Assembly: GCF_001509485.1 (NCBI RefSeq)
Contig: NZ_LLZI01000039.1
Location: 1 to 31,704, forward strand
DNA length: 31,704 nt
Source of the DNA: Streptomyces sp. NRRL F-4489
Lineage (GTDB): Bacteria > Actinomycetota > Actinomycetes > Streptomycetales > Streptomycetaceae
Reading direction: 5' to 3'
Shown: in pieces, positions 21,621 through 30,176 of the stretch
How positions within the stretch are numbered: position 1 is the stretch's first letter
Layout: every line of letters starts with the position of its first letter
The notes under the pieces: generated by a model
Databases searched by the model: none
What the model saw: only the letters and a program-made list of their open reading frames with translations
Told to the model about the DNA's origin: nothing
Translations under genes and position numbers: made by a program

Positions 21621-21950
21621 TCAGGGCCCGCCCGCGCCCGGCTCCGCGCCCGGCCCCGGCTCGCCCGCGCCCGGCCCCGCCCCGTCCTCCGGCTCCCGGT
21701 GCTTCGGCGGCCGTCCCCGCCGGGGCAGCCCGCCGGCGCCCCGGGGCAGCCGCCCGGCGTCCGCCAGCGCCTTGCGCAGCAGGAACTCGATCTGCGCGTT
21801 GGCGCTGCGCAGCTCGTCGTTGGCCCAGCGGGTCAGCGCGTCGTGGATCAGCGGGTCCAGCCGCAGCAGCACCTGCTTGCGCTGCTGCGGCCGGCGGCCG
21901 GCGGGCCGTTCGCCGGCCGCGCCGGAACCCTGGGGGGTGTCGGCGGTCAC
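21621..21950 (-). CDS. Small ribbon-helix-helix-like protein
   Basis: This 109-residue protein has a flexible N-terminus (about 1-24), a central segment 'KQVLLRLDPLIHDALTRWA' and 'SANAQIEFLLRKALADAG' (about 25-67), and a Pro/Gly-rich basic tail. The central part fits the strand-helix-helix of Arc/CopG DNA-binding proteins (inference from pattern). Its GTG start overlaps the stop of the SPFH gene by four bases (GTGA), so the two are translated together. The tail contains GRPPKHRE, an AT-hook-like GRP motif, which would suit DNA contact. It may regulate the SPFH operon or bind the SPFH protein. No family name can be assigned with confidence. Confidence 0.72.
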   Translation of the reverse strand: MTADTPQGSGAAGERPAGRRPQQRKQVLLRLDPLIHDALTRWANDELRSANAQIEFLLRKALADAGRLPRGAGGLPRRGRPPKHREPEDGAGPGAGEPGPGAEPGAGGP

Positions 21951-22897
21951 TGGTAGAGCGAGCCCGCGTTGAGGACCGGCTGGGCGGCGCGGTCGCCGCA
22001 GAGCACCACCATCAGATTGCTGACCATGGCGGCCCGGCGCTCCTCGTCCAGCTCGACGATGCCCTGCTCGCTGATCCGGGACAGCGCCGACTCGACCATG
22101 CCCACCGCGCCCTCGACGATCTGCTGGCGGGCCGCGACGACCGCGCCGGCCTGCTGCCGCTGGAGCATCGCCGAGGCGATCTCGGGCGCGTAGGCGAGGT
22201 GGCTGAAGCGGGTCTCGATGATCTGCACACCGGCCGCCTCGACCCGGGCGGTCAGCTCCGCGGCCAGCTTCTCGGTGATCTCCTCGGCGTTGCCGCGCAG
22301 CGAGAGGCCGTCCTCGTCGTGCGCGTCGTAGGGGTACTCGATGGCGATGTGGCGGACGGCGGCCTCGGTCTGGGTGGAGACGAACTCCAGGAAGTCGTCG
22401 ACCTCGAAGAGCGCCTGGGCGGTGTCCCGGACCTTCCAGACCACGATCGCGGCCAGCTCGATCGGGTTGCCGTAGGCGTCGTTGACCTTCAGGACCGCGG
22501 TCTCGTGGTTGCGCACCCGCGTGGAGATCTTGCGGGCCGAGGTGAGGGGGTTCACCCAGCGCAGGCCGTCGGTGCGGATGGTGCCGACGTACCGCCCGAA
22601 GAGCTGGATCACCCGGGCCTCGCCGGGCGCGACCATCTTCACGCCGGTCATGCAGAAGAACGAGCCGATCAGCAGCAGGATCCCGGCGAGGACCAGGGGG
22701 ATGGCGAGCGCGTTGTTGCCGCCGTTGCCGATCACGCCGCCGGTGATGACCACGACCACCCCGAGCGCGACGCCCAGGACGGTCAGCAGCAGGGCCAGGC
22801 CGCCCGGGATGCTGTGCGCGGCCCGCTCGCGGACCTGCGGGGCCGGCATCTCGGGGGTGTCCGGGGTGGCGGCGGTGGTGGTTGTCGTTCCGGTCAT
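21947..22897 (-). CDS. SPFH/band-7 (slipin-like) membrane protein
   Basis: The 316-residue protein has two hydrophobic stretches (about 33-56 and 63-86). An SPFH domain follows, with '[20 protein letters not shown]', '[19 protein letters not shown]', '[18 protein letters not shown]' and '[23 protein letters not shown]', and then an Ala/Gln-rich coiled coil. SPFH proteins form large membrane rings or scaffolds that organise microdomains and proteases. The ATG at 22897 has only a weak ribosome site (GGGG). The promoter overlaps a perfect-looking palindrome, so it is regulated. The overlap with the small RHH-like gene implies a two-gene operon. Its direct role here is not known. Confidence 0.92.
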   Translation of the reverse strand: MTGTTTTTAATPDTPEMPAPQVRERAAHSIPGGLALLLTVLGVALGVVVVITGGVIGNGGNNALAIPLVLAGILLLIGSFFCMTGVKMVAPGEARVIQLFGRYVGTIRTDGLRWVNPLTSARKISTRVRNHETAVLKVNDAYGNPIELAAIVVWKVRDTAQALFEVDDFLEFVSTQTEAAVRHIAIEYPYDAHDEDGLSLRGNAEEITEKLAAELTARVEAAGVQIIETRFSHLAYAPEIASAMLQRQQAGAVVAARQQIVEGAVGMVESALSRISEQGIVELDEERRAAMVSNLMVVLCGDRAAQPVLNAGSLYQ

Positions 22898-22958
22898 GGG
22901 AGCCCCGTTTCGTGTGTGGCGCGCCGCGCGGCGCGTGATGTGCGCCGCAGTGCGCGCG

Positions 22959-23000
22959 GTCCTAGGTGCTAACGCTGGTCTAGCAAAGTGATAGCACTTT
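22959..23000 (-). promoter_or_regulatory. SPFH promoter with palindromic operator
   Basis: On the minus strand TTGCTA (22981-22986) and TAGGAC (22959-22964) form -35 and -10 boxes with a 16-base spacer. The 16-bp palindrome at 22985-23000, AAAGTG and CACTTT arms around a four-base centre, overlaps the -35 box and its upstream edge. The outer AGC/GC bases extend the symmetry. AGTG/CACT arms suggest a GntR-type site, though no such gene is adjacent. Confidence 0.6.
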
Positions 23001-23109
23001 AGCGCGCCGGGCGGGCGCGGTCCAGGCCATGACCTGGGACGCCTGAAGGTTGCACCCGATCCCCGTGCTCTTTGTCACGTCGGCGAAAGCCGGGATCGAT
23101 GAGGATTTG

Positions 23110-23115
23110 TTGACA
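23110..23115 (+). promoter_or_regulatory. Consensus -35 box upstream of the PBP gene
   Basis: TTGACA matches the -35 consensus exactly and stands 65 bases before the PBP start. No good -10 box is seen at 16-18 bases; ACAGCT and CAACAG are the closest. The promoter is probable but its -10 part is unclear. Confidence 0.35.
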
Positions 23116-23179
23116 GATGCGGTGTTAGCTTCAACAGCTGAGTTATGCCGGGGGCGGAACGACTGGAGTTGCACGAGCG

Positions 23180-25513
23180 ATGGGCCGAGCGGATGCGAGG
23201 CGGGCGCGGCAGGGCAGCGCCCGCCGGGCCGGAAAGAACGGGAAGAAGTCCGGCATACGCCGCCTCTTCACCTGGAAGAAGCTCCTCGGAGCCTTCCTCG
23301 GCGTATGCCTGCTGGGGATCCTCGGCTTCATCGGGCTGTACCTCTACGTGGACGTACCGGCCGGCAACAAGGACGCCAAGCTCCAGAGCAACGTCTTCAA
23401 GTACGCCGACGGCTCGGTCATGGCCCGCGTCGGCCAGGTCAACCGCGAGACCGTCCCGCTGAGCCGGATACCCAAGGCCGTCCAGCACACCTTCGTCGCC
23501 GCCGAGAACAAGACCTTCTACCAGGACTCCGGCGTCGACCTGAAGGGCACCCTCCGCGGCATCATCAACACCCTGCGCGGCAAGGGCAAGCAGGGCGGCT
23601 CGACGATCACCCAGCAGTACGTCAAGAACTACTACCTGAGCCAGGAGCAGACGGTCTCCCGCAAGCTCCAGGAGATCGTGATCTCCCTCAAGGTGGACCA
23701 GAAGTTCCAGAAGGACGACATCCTCGCCGGCTACATCAACACCAGCTTCTACGGCCGCGGCGCGTACGGCATCCAGGCCGCCGCGCAGGCGTACTACGGC
23801 GTGGACTCCGACAAGCTCACCGTCGCCCAGGGCGCCTACCTCGCCTCGCTGCTCCAGGCGCCGAACCAGTACGACTGGGCGATCGCCTCGGACGCCGGCA
23901 AGAAGCTCGTCCAGGAGCGCTGGGCGTACACGCTCGACAACATGGTCGAGATGAAGTGGCTCACCCCGGCCGAGCGCGCCCAGCAGAAGTTCCCGGTGCC
24001 CAAGCCGCCCAAGCCGCTGCCCGGCGCGAGCGGCCAGGCCAGCTACATCATCGCCGCGGCCAAGCAGGAGCTGTTCGCCCAGGGCGTCGATGAGAACGAG
24101 TTCGAGGCCGGCGGCTGGACCGTCACCCTCGGCATCGAGAAGAACCGCCAGAAGGCGCTGGAGGCGTCGGTCAAGCGCAAGCTCACCGACGACCTCGCGC
24201 CCGACCGGCGCCCGGTGGACCGCGACGTGCAGCTCGGCGCCACCTCGGTGGACCCGAAGACCGGGTACGTCGTGGCGCTGTACGGCGGCGCCGGCTACCC
24301 CAAGCACTACACCAACAACGCGACCCGGTCCGACTACCAGCCGGCCTCCACCTTCAAGCCGGTCATCCTGGCGTCGGCGATGGAGAACCACGCGGTCACC
24401 CAGACCGGCGTCCCGATCAACCCCAACACGATCTACGACGGCACCAACCGCCGCCCGGTCGTCGGCGGCACCAAGCCGTTCGCCCCGCCGAACGAGGACC
24501 AGGCCAGCTACGGGAAGATCACCGTCCAGACGGCCACCAACAACTCCGTCAACTCCGTCTTCGCGCAGATGGGCGCCGACGTCGGCCTGGACCAGGTCAA
24601 GAAGACCGCGGTCAGCCTCGGCATGAACGGCGCCAAGATGGACGTCCAGCCCGCCATGACGCTGGGCACCATGGGCGCCAGCCCGATGCAGATGGCCGGC
24701 GTCTACGCCACCTTCGACAACCACGGCGAGAAGGTCACCCCGACCCTGGTCAAGAAGGCGGTGCAGAGCAAGGACGGCTCCGACAAGGAGATCCCGCTCA
24801 AGAACCCGATCGGCGAGCGGGTGCTCTCCCGCACCACCGCTGACACCGTCACCTCCGTCCTCACCGGCGTGGTCAACGACGGCACCGCCTCCGACGCGGT
24901 GAAGAACACCGCCTACAAGGCCGCGGGCAAGACCGGCACCTCCGACGACAACAAGTCGGCGTGGTTCGTCGGCTACACCCCCAACCTCGTCACCGCGGTC
25001 GGCATGTTCGGCGAATCGCCCCAGGGCGGCGCCCAGGTGACCCTCAAGGGCGCCGGGGGCGGCGGCCGGGTCAACGGCGGCGGCTACCCGGCGAAGGTCT
25101 GGGCCGACTACACCGAGAACGCGCTCGGCGACGGCGCCGGCGCCGACTTCGACCTGGACACCGACATGGGCGCCGCGGTCCCGCCGCCCGCCCCGCCGAC
25201 CCCGACCCACACCGCGACGGCCCCGGCGACCCCGACCCACTCCCCGACGGCCCCGACGACGCCGACCGGCAGCCCCACGGACAGCGGCCGCCCGACCGGC
25301 CGGCCCACGCCGCCCACCGGCGGCACCACCGCCGGCCCGCCGAACGGCGGCACCAACGGCACCGGCGGCACCACGGGCACCGGCGGCGGCACCGGAACGG
25401 GCGGCACCGGAACGGGCGGCGCCAACGGCACCGGAGGCACCGGCACCGGCACCGGCGGCAACACCGGCGGTACGGGTACGGGCGGCGGCAATCTGCCGAA
25501 CTTCGGCAACTGA
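23180..25513 (+). CDS. Class A penicillin-binding protein (transglycosylase/transpeptidase)
   Basis: The 777-residue bifunctional PBP has a basic cytoplasmic N-terminus, one membrane anchor (about 34-57), a GT51 glycosyltransferase domain (about 75-250) and a penicillin-binding transpeptidase domain (about 330-650). GT51 motifs are 'AAENKTFYQDSG' with catalytic E109, 'GGSTITQQ' and 'GRGAYGIQAAAQ'. Transpeptidase motifs are S390-TFK393, S456-VN458 and K584-TGT587. It polymerises and crosslinks peptidoglycan outside the membrane. The common ED pair of GT51 is EN here, a form I recall as usual in Streptomyces. Residues 670-777 are a Pro/Thr tail followed by Gly-Thr-Asn repeats. ATG 23180 has GGAG 13 bases upstream, rather far. 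A terminator follows. Confidence 0.95.
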   Translation: MGRADARRARQGSARRAGKNGKKSGIRRLFTWKKLLGAFLGVCLLGILGFIGLYLYVDVPAGNKDAKLQSNVFKYADGSVMARVGQVNRETVPLSRIPKAVQHTFVAAENKTFYQDSGVDLKGTLRGIINTLRGKGKQGGSTITQQYVKNYYLSQEQTVSRKLQEIVISLKVDQKFQKDDILAGYINTSFYGRGAYGIQAAAQAYYGVDSDKLTVAQGAYLASLLQAPNQYDWAIASDAGKKLVQERWAYTLDNMVEMKWLTPAERAQQKFPVPKPPKPLPGASGQASYIIAAAKQELFAQGVDENEFEAGGWTVTLGIEKNRQKALEASVKRKLTDDLAPDRRPVDRDVQLGATSVDPKTGYVVALYGGAGYPKHYTNNATRSDYQPASTFKPVILASAMENHAVTQTGVPINPNTIYDGTNRRPVVGGTKPFAPPNEDQASYGKITVQTATNNSVNSVFAQMGADVGLDQVKKTAVSLGMNGAKMDVQPAMTLGTMGASPMQMAGVYATFDNHGEKVTPTLVKKAVQSKDGSDKEIPLKNPIGERVLSRTTADTVTSVLTGVVNDGTASDAVKNTAYKAAGKTGTSDDNKSAWFVGYTPNLVTAVGMFGESPQGGAQVTLKGAGGGGRVNGGGYPAKVWADYTENALGDGAGADFDLDTDMGAAVPPPAPPTPTHTATAPATPTHSPTAPTTPTGSPTDSGRPTGRPTPPTGGTTAGPPNGGTNGTGGTTGTGGGTGTGGTGTGGANGTGGTGTGTGGNTGGTGTGGGNLPNFGN

Positions 25514-25542
25514 CCCGTCCCGGAGGCCGACCCGCCACGCAC

Positions 25543-25580
25543 CGCGGCCCGCACCCCTGTCGACCAGGGTGCGGGCCGCG
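25543..25580. terminator. Bidirectional hairpin terminator
   Basis: A perfect 14-bp stem (25543-25556 with 25567-25580; arms CGCGGCCCGCACCC and its complement) has a 10-base loop. It stands between the convergent PBP and SpoIIE-type genes. It lacks a T-run. Confidence 0.75.
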
Positions 25581-25604
25581 CCGCGTTCCGCCCGTCCGCC
25601 GCCG

Positions 25605-28124
25605 TCAGCGGCGCGCCCCCGGCGGCATCGACAGCTCGAACCAGACGACCTTGCCCATGCTCAGCCGCGTCGCGCCCCAGCGCCGCGCCATGCGGTTGAC
25701 GAGGTACAGCCCGCGCCCGCCCTCGTCGGACGGCCGGGCGTTGCGCAGCCGCGGCAGCTGCGGCACATCGTCGCCGACCTCGCAGCGCAGCACGTCCGTA
25801 CGCAGCAGCCGCAGCGTCACCGGCCGCTCGGCGTACCGCACCGCGTTCGTCACCACCTCGCTGACCAGCAGCTCCAGCTGGTCGGTCAGCTCGTCCAGAC
25901 CCCACCGCGCCAGCGCCCGGCGGGCCAGCCGGCGGGCCTGCCCGGCGGTCTGCGCCTTGGGGTCCAGATACCAGTACGCGACATCGCTCGGCGCGATGCC
26001 GTCGAACCGGGCGGCCAGCAGCGCGATGTCGTCATCGCGGTCGCCCGGCCCGAGCATGTCCAGCACCTCGTCGCACAGCGGCTCCAGCGGTGGCGGATTG
26101 GGGCCGGTCAGCCGGGCCGTCTCGGCCAGCCGCTCGCGCAGCTGCTCGATCCCGGTCCACACGTCCCGGATCCGCGACTCCACCAGGCCGTCGGTATAGA
26201 GCACCAGCGTGGCGCCCGCCGGGGCGTCCAGCTCCACCGCCTCGAAGTCCACCCCGCCCACCCCGATCGGCGCGCCCGACGGCACCCGGAGCACCTCGGC
26301 GCGCCCGCCGCGGTGCAGCATCACCGGCGGTGGATGCCCGGCGTTGGCGATCGTGATGCGGTGCGCCACCGGGTCGTAGACCGCGTACATGCACGTCGCC
26401 ATGCGGTCCGTGCCCAGCCGCTGGGCCTGCTCGTCGAGGTGGTGCAGCACCTCCTGCGGCGGCAGGTCCAGCCCCGCCAGGGTCTGCGCGGTGGTCCGCA
26501 GCTGGCCCATGATCGCCGCCGAGGTCATCGAGTGGCCCATCACATCGCCGACCACCAGCGCCACCCGGCTGCCCGGCAGCGGGATCGCGTCGTACCAGTC
26601 GCCGCCCACCCGCGCGGTCTCCGCGGCCGGCAGATAGCGGCTGGCCAGCCGGACGCCGGTGGGCTGCGGCAGCGAGTCCGGCAGCATGGTGCGCTGCAGC
26701 GCGTCGGCGATGTACGCCTCGCGGCCGTAGAGCACCGCCTTGTCCACGCCCAGCGCGGTGTGCGTCGCCAGCTGGGCCGCCACCAGCAGATCGTCCGGCT
26801 CGAACGCCGGGCGGTCCGGGCGGCGCAGGAACACCGCGGCGCCGATCACCCGCCGGCGCCCGCGCAGCGGCGCCAGCACGACCCGGTGGCCGCCCGGCAG
26901 CCGGGTGTCCGGACCCAGCAGCTCCGGCAGCGCGGTGCGCGCCGCCTGCGCCTCGCCGAACAGCGGCCGCACCCCGCGCAGCACCTCGGCCAGCGGCCCG
27001 CCCGGCCGCACCTCGCACAGCTCGGCCGCCGAACCGCCCATCGCCGGGCCCAGATCCGGCTGCGCCGGCAGCACCGGCAGCCGCAGCCCGTTGGTGTCCG
27101 GCTCCTCCGGGATCCGGTCGGTGCGCCGCAGCCGCAGCACCACCGGGCCGGTCGGGCGCTCGTCGCCCACCGGCAGCGGATCGCGCAGATACACCAGGAT
27201 CGCGTCGGCGAACGTCGGCACCGTCGCCCGGCACAGCCCCAGCACGATCTCGTCCAGGTCTATGCCGCGGGCGATCCGCCGGGTCGCCGCGCCGATGAAG
27301 CGCAGCCGGTCGCCGCTCGCCTGCCGGGCCGCGGCCGCCTCCCGGCTCTCCCCGCTCTCGCCCGGATGCGCCGAGCGCGCGGGCGGCACCGAGGGCGGCA
27401 TCCCGGGCGGACCGCCGCCCCACGCGCCCGGCGGCGCCGGCGGTACCTCGCCCGCGCCCGGCTCACCGCCGTGCGCCCGGGGCGCCGCCGCACCGCCCGG
27501 CGAACCGCCCTCGCGCGGCCGCCCGATGCCCTCACCGCCGGACCGGGGCCGCGGCTGCGCGTGCCCCGGCTCCTCGCCCGGCTCCGGCGCCCCGGCGCGG
27601 TCCACCGCGCCCTGCGCCACCGGCCGGCCCGCGCGGACCGCCGCGCGCTCCGCGCCCGGTTCCGCACCCGGCTCCGCCTCCGGCACACCTCCCGGCCGCC
27701 CCTCAGCGGACATGGCCACCTCCCCGTACGGGTCGTACGAGCCCCCGTACGACCCGGCGTACACGCCGTAGGAACTGTCGCGGGGCGCGCGGGCCGCGCC
27801 GTACGCCCGCGCGCCGTCACCGGCCGGACCGTGGTCGGCGGCCGGCTCGGTCTCCCCCTGCCCGGCCGGCGGACCCGCCGCGGCCGTGATCACGCGGTCC
27901 CGGGCACCGCCACCGGGCCCGAGGTCGTCGCCTCCGCGCAGCGCGAAGCCCGCCCCGGGCGCCGGCTCGTGACCGGGCGCGCCGGCGGACTGCTGAAGGG
28001 CGCTGCGCGGGTCGGGTACGCCGCCGGGCGGCGCGGTCCCGGCCGTCCCCGTGGCAGGGGACGCCGGGGACGCGGCGGTCGGGGCCGACCGCCGCGCTTC
28101 AGGGGAGAGGGGGTGCTCCGTCAC
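25605..28124 (-). CDS. GAF/SpoIIE-type serine phosphatase fused to HATPase anti-sigma-like domain
   Basis: From GTG 28124 the protein has about 839 residues. Residues 1-260 are disordered, rich in Gly/Pro/Ala/Glu, with a Tyr/Gly patch (SSYGVYAGSYGGSYDPYG). Residues 265-460 form a GAF sensor. Residues 480-690 are a PP2C/SpoIIE phosphatase with 'VGGDWYDAIPLPG', 'VVGDVMGHS', 'YTDGLVE' and 'GDRDDDIALL', the metal-binding aspartates. Residues 715-835 are an RsbW-like ATPase with N-box 'LLVSEVVTNAVRYA' and G-box 'EGGRGLYLVNRMARRWG'. In this family the phosphatase acts on anti-sigma-factor antagonists and the ATPase domain can phosphorylate them, setting sigma-factor activity. No partner antagonist is nearby. 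A GTG at 28184 is an alternative start. Confidence 0.9.
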   Translation of the reverse strand: MTEHPLSPEARRSAPTAASPASPATGTAGTAPPGGVPDPRSALQQSAGAPGHEPAPGAGFALRGGDDLGPGGGARDRVITAAAGPPAGQGETEPAADHGPAGDGARAYGAARAPRDSSYGVYAGSYGGSYDPYGEVAMSAEGRPGGVPEAEPGAEPGAERAAVRAGRPVAQGAVDRAGAPEPGEEPGHAQPRPRSGGEGIGRPREGGSPGGAAAPRAHGGEPGAGEVPPAPPGAWGGGPPGMPPSVPPARSAHPGESGESREAAAARQASGDRLRFIGAATRRIARGIDLDEIVLGLCRATVPTFADAILVYLRDPLPVGDERPTGPVVLRLRRTDRIPEEPDTNGLRLPVLPAQPDLGPAMGGSAAELCEVRPGGPLAEVLRGVRPLFGEAQAARTALPELLGPDTRLPGGHRVVLAPLRGRRRVIGAAVFLRRPDRPAFEPDDLLVAAQLATHTALGVDKAVLYGREAYIADALQRTMLPDSLPQPTGVRLASRYLPAAETARVGGDWYDAIPLPGSRVALVVGDVMGHSMTSAAIMGQLRTTAQTLAGLDLPPQEVLHHLDEQAQRLGTDRMATCMYAVYDPVAHRITIANAGHPPPVMLHRGGRAEVLRVPSGAPIGVGGVDFEAVELDAPAGATLVLYTDGLVESRIRDVWTGIEQLRERLAETARLTGPNPPPLEPLCDEVLDMLGPGDRDDDIALLAARFDGIAPSDVAYWYLDPKAQTAGQARRLARRALARWGLDELTDQLELLVSEVVTNAVRYAERPVTLRLLRTDVLRCEVGDDVPQLPRLRNARPSDEGGRGLYLVNRMARRWGATRLSMGKVVWFELSMPPGARR

Positions 28125-28211
28125 GCGTGGGATTCCATCCGTCCGGGGCTGGCGCCGGCGCGCCGCGTTCGGTGCGCGCCGCACGGGCGGACGCGCCTGA
28201 CGCGGTGCGTC

Positions 28212-28895
28212 TCAAGCGCGTCGCAGGTGCAGAAAGAGCTGGATTTCTGGTGGTACGTCCGTACTCGCCGGGGCATACGCATACGAGTCCTCCCCGACGA
28301 CGTCGAATCCCGCGTCGCGCACGACCCGGCGCAGGTCGTCCCGCAGATATCCCGATACCCGGATCGTGCTGCCGAGGAACGGAATGGGGAAGTCGTCGAT
28401 ATCGCCCTCGACCATGGACAGGGCCATCAGCCCGCCGGGGCGCAGGAGGTCGTGCAGCATGCCCAGGGCACAGGGGATTTCCGCCCGGGGCATCATCAAA
28501 AGGGAGAAATAGGCGGCGATTCCGTCGAAGGAACCCGGGCCGCCGAGCCGGCCACCGCGCAGATCGGCGATGTCCAGCCGGTGGAATTCACCGTCCGGGA
28601 CGTTGTCCCGGGACAGCTTGACCATACCGGGGGAGAGGTCGATTCCCACCACCCGGTGACCGGCCTGTGAGAGTTGACGGGCGGTCGGCAGGCCCGTCCC
28701 GCAGCCGGCGTCGAGGATCCGCGACCCGGCCGGCAGCGCGCCGGCCAGCCAGTCGGCCGAGGCGATCTGGCCTTCCTTGTGCGGAAAGGCCACCTCGTAC
28801 TGGTCGCCGATCGCGTCGAACGCCTCGGCCTGTCCGGCCCGGTCCAGTGCTAACCGGTTCAGCCCCTCGTACGCGTCGTAGCTTCTCGCGCTCAC
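28212..28895 (-). CDS. Class I SAM-dependent methyltransferase
   Basis: The 227-residue protein has motif I 'ILDAGCGTGLPTARQL' (about 60-75), then 'VVGIDLSPGMVKLSR' with the ribose-binding acid, 'FHRLDIADL', 'FDGIAAYFSLLMMP' and 'LLRPGGLMALSMVEGD'. It is a Methyltransf_11/25-type enzyme of the UbiE group, acting in the cytoplasm. The acceptor cannot be predicted. GTG 28895 is chosen because GAGG and a further GGAGG lie just upstream. A possible promoter (TTGCTG at 28999-29004, TAGGAT at 28974-28979, minus strand, 19-base spacer) would give a leader of about 70 bases. Its codons contain more A/T-ending triplets than neighbouring genes, e.g. around 28360-28500, hinting at a different history. 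Confidence 0.88.
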   Translation of the reverse strand: MSARSYDAYEGLNRLALDRAGQAEAFDAIGDQYEVAFPHKEGQIASADWLAGALPAGSRILDAGCGTGLPTARQLSQAGHRVVGIDLSPGMVKLSRDNVPDGEFHRLDIADLRGGRLGGPGSFDGIAAYFSLLMMPRAEIPCALGMLHDLLRPGGLMALSMVEGDIDDFPIPFLGSTIRVSGYLRDDLRRVVRDAGFDVVGEDSYAYAPASTDVPPEIQLFLHLRRA

Positions 28896-28973
28896 GACCT
28901 CGCCCCTCCTGCGACCGCGGTCAAGTTCGTTTTCCCGTTCTGGAGTTGCGCCTGTGCAGTCTTGCGGAGGACG

Positions 28974-29004
28974 ATCCTACGTTTGAACGCCCAGGGCGCA
29001 GCAA
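28974..29004 (-). promoter_or_regulatory. Possible promoter of the methyltransferase gene
   Basis: TTGCTG (28999-29004) and TAGGAT (28974-28979), both read on the minus strand, are 19 bases apart and resemble -35 and -10 boxes. The rest of 28896-29138 shows no gene or clear repeat. Confidence 0.35.
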
Positions 29005-29138
29005 GGGGGCTGGCTACCGCGTTCCGTCCGCCGGGAACCCCTTTGGCACCCGGCCGGAAACAGCTCTGCCCATAGGCGCACCTTTCCACCGTTCGCCCCC
29101 TTCACTCGCTTCCTGCTCTTCTTTTCGCGTTTGCGGCC

Positions 29139-30059
29139 TCACGACAGCAAACGCTCCGGCTGCCGGTCCCAGTTCTCCGGGAGCGGGGGAACCTCCCAGG
29201 CCGGGTCGGGCCGCCAGTCCTCCCAGCCGTCGGCGAACGGCCCGCCCCACGCCGCGATCTGTGCGACCGCGGCGCGTCCGGCGGACCGGACCGCGGCCGC
29301 CTGGCCGTCCGTCAGCAGCCCGTCCCGCCGCGCCTGGGCGAACTCGTCCTCGTCCCGCCACTCCCAGCTCCGGTCCGGATAGACGCAGATGTCGAGGAAG
29401 TGGTCCACCGAGTCGATCCCGCCGGACCAGCGGCGGCGCGGCTCCTCCAGATTGACGTACCAGTTCTTGAAGTGCCAGCCGCTCTCCCAGAACAGCCAGA
29501 CCGACCACGGGTCGCCCGGCCGGGCCAGCTTGAGCACCCCGCTGCCGAACCACTGGTCGCGCAGGGTGCGGCGCGGCTTGGTGTAGCGGGTGGCCAGCGG
29601 CTCGCGGTGCACCGGCGTACCGTCGGCGAGCACCGGCTTGATGCACGGCGTCCCCGGCGCCATCCACACCGCGAGCAGCTCGGCGGTGTCCTGGACGACG
29701 GTGACCGGCCGGCAGATGTGGAAGCGGTCCGGCTCGGCGTTGTCGCGGTACCGCCACAGGATCTGCTCGCCGGGTGCCCAGCGCGTGGGGGCGGGGGCGG
29801 CGGATGTGGCGGACGCCGCGGGGGCGGACGTGGCGGACGCCGCGGGGGCGGATGTGGCGGGGGCCGGCGTGGCGGCGGGCCGCTGTGCCGCGCCCGGTAC
29901 CGGGACTCCGGCCGCCGGCGCGCCCGGCCCCGGGACCGCTCCCGCCGTCCGCCGTTCACCCGTGGCGCACCGCTCCGCCGCCGGGTCCGCCCCGGCCGCC
30001 GGCACCACACTGCCGGCCGTCCCGCCTTCCGCCGCCGTCCCCACCATGTCCGCTGTCAT
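29139..30059 (-). CDS. DUF402 (FomD-like) protein with Ala/Pro-rich N-terminus
   Basis: The 306-residue protein has a low-complexity N-terminal part (1 to about 90, Ala/Pro/Ser/Thr repeats) and a DUF402 domain (about 92-290). Conserved features are 'ILWRYRDNAEPDRFHICRP', 'WFGSGVLKLARPG', 'FKNWYVNLEEP', 'DSVDHFLDICVYPD' and 'WRDEDEFAQARRDG'. The acidic residues match the metal site of FomD/DUF402 nucleotide hydrolases, which cleave nucleoside di- or cytidylyl-phosphonate substrates. Many actinobacterial members have no known substrate. The ATG at 30059 has no ribosome site but lies seven bases from a TAAGAT -10 box, so the mRNA is probably leaderless. It lies downstream of fumC on the same strand. 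Confidence 0.85.
   Translation of the reverse strand: MTADMVGTAAEGGTAGSVVPAAGADPAAERCATGERRTAGAVPGPGAPAAGVPVPGAAQRPAATPAPATSAPAASATSAPAASATSAAPAPTRWAPGEQILWRYRDNAEPDRFHICRPVTVVQDTAELLAVWMAPGTPCIKPVLADGTPVHREPLATRYTKPRRTLRDQWFGSGVLKLARPGDPWSVWLFWESGWHFKNWYVNLEEPRRRWSGGIDSVDHFLDICVYPDRSWEWRDEDEFAQARRDGLLTDGQAAAVRSAGRAAVAQIAAWGGPFADGWEDWRPDPAWEVPPLPENWDRQPERLLS
29799..29860 (-). repeat. 24-bp tandem repeat inside the DUF402 gene
   Basis: A 24-base unit starting GGCGGAYGTGGCGG is present twice in full (29799-29822 and 29823-29846) and once in part (29847-29860). It encodes repeated eight-residue Ala/Ser/Thr/Pro units in the N-terminal linker. Copy number may vary between strains. Confidence 0.85.
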
Positions 30060-30065
30060 GCGCAG

Positions 30066-30071
30066 ATCTTA
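30066..30071 (-). promoter_or_regulatory. -10 box for a leaderless DUF402 mRNA
   Basis: TAAGAT (minus strand) ends so that the seventh base after it is the A of the ATG at 30059. No ribosome site is visible. It is a good TAnnnT match; no -35 consensus is seen. Confidence 0.45.
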
Positions 30072-30176
30072 GGGGCGGACCGGGACCCGCGCGGTGACCT
30101 GCGCCGCACGGAAACGGCCCGCGGCCGACTCGGGGCCCCGGGCCGAGGGCTCGCGTCCCGGGCCCGCTCGGCCCGG

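Noticed and set aside
25569..28670. A 1033-codon plus-strand open frame
   Set aside because: It is antisense to the SpoIIE-type gene, whose domains are unmistakable, and has an Arg/Gln/His-rich composition without motifs.
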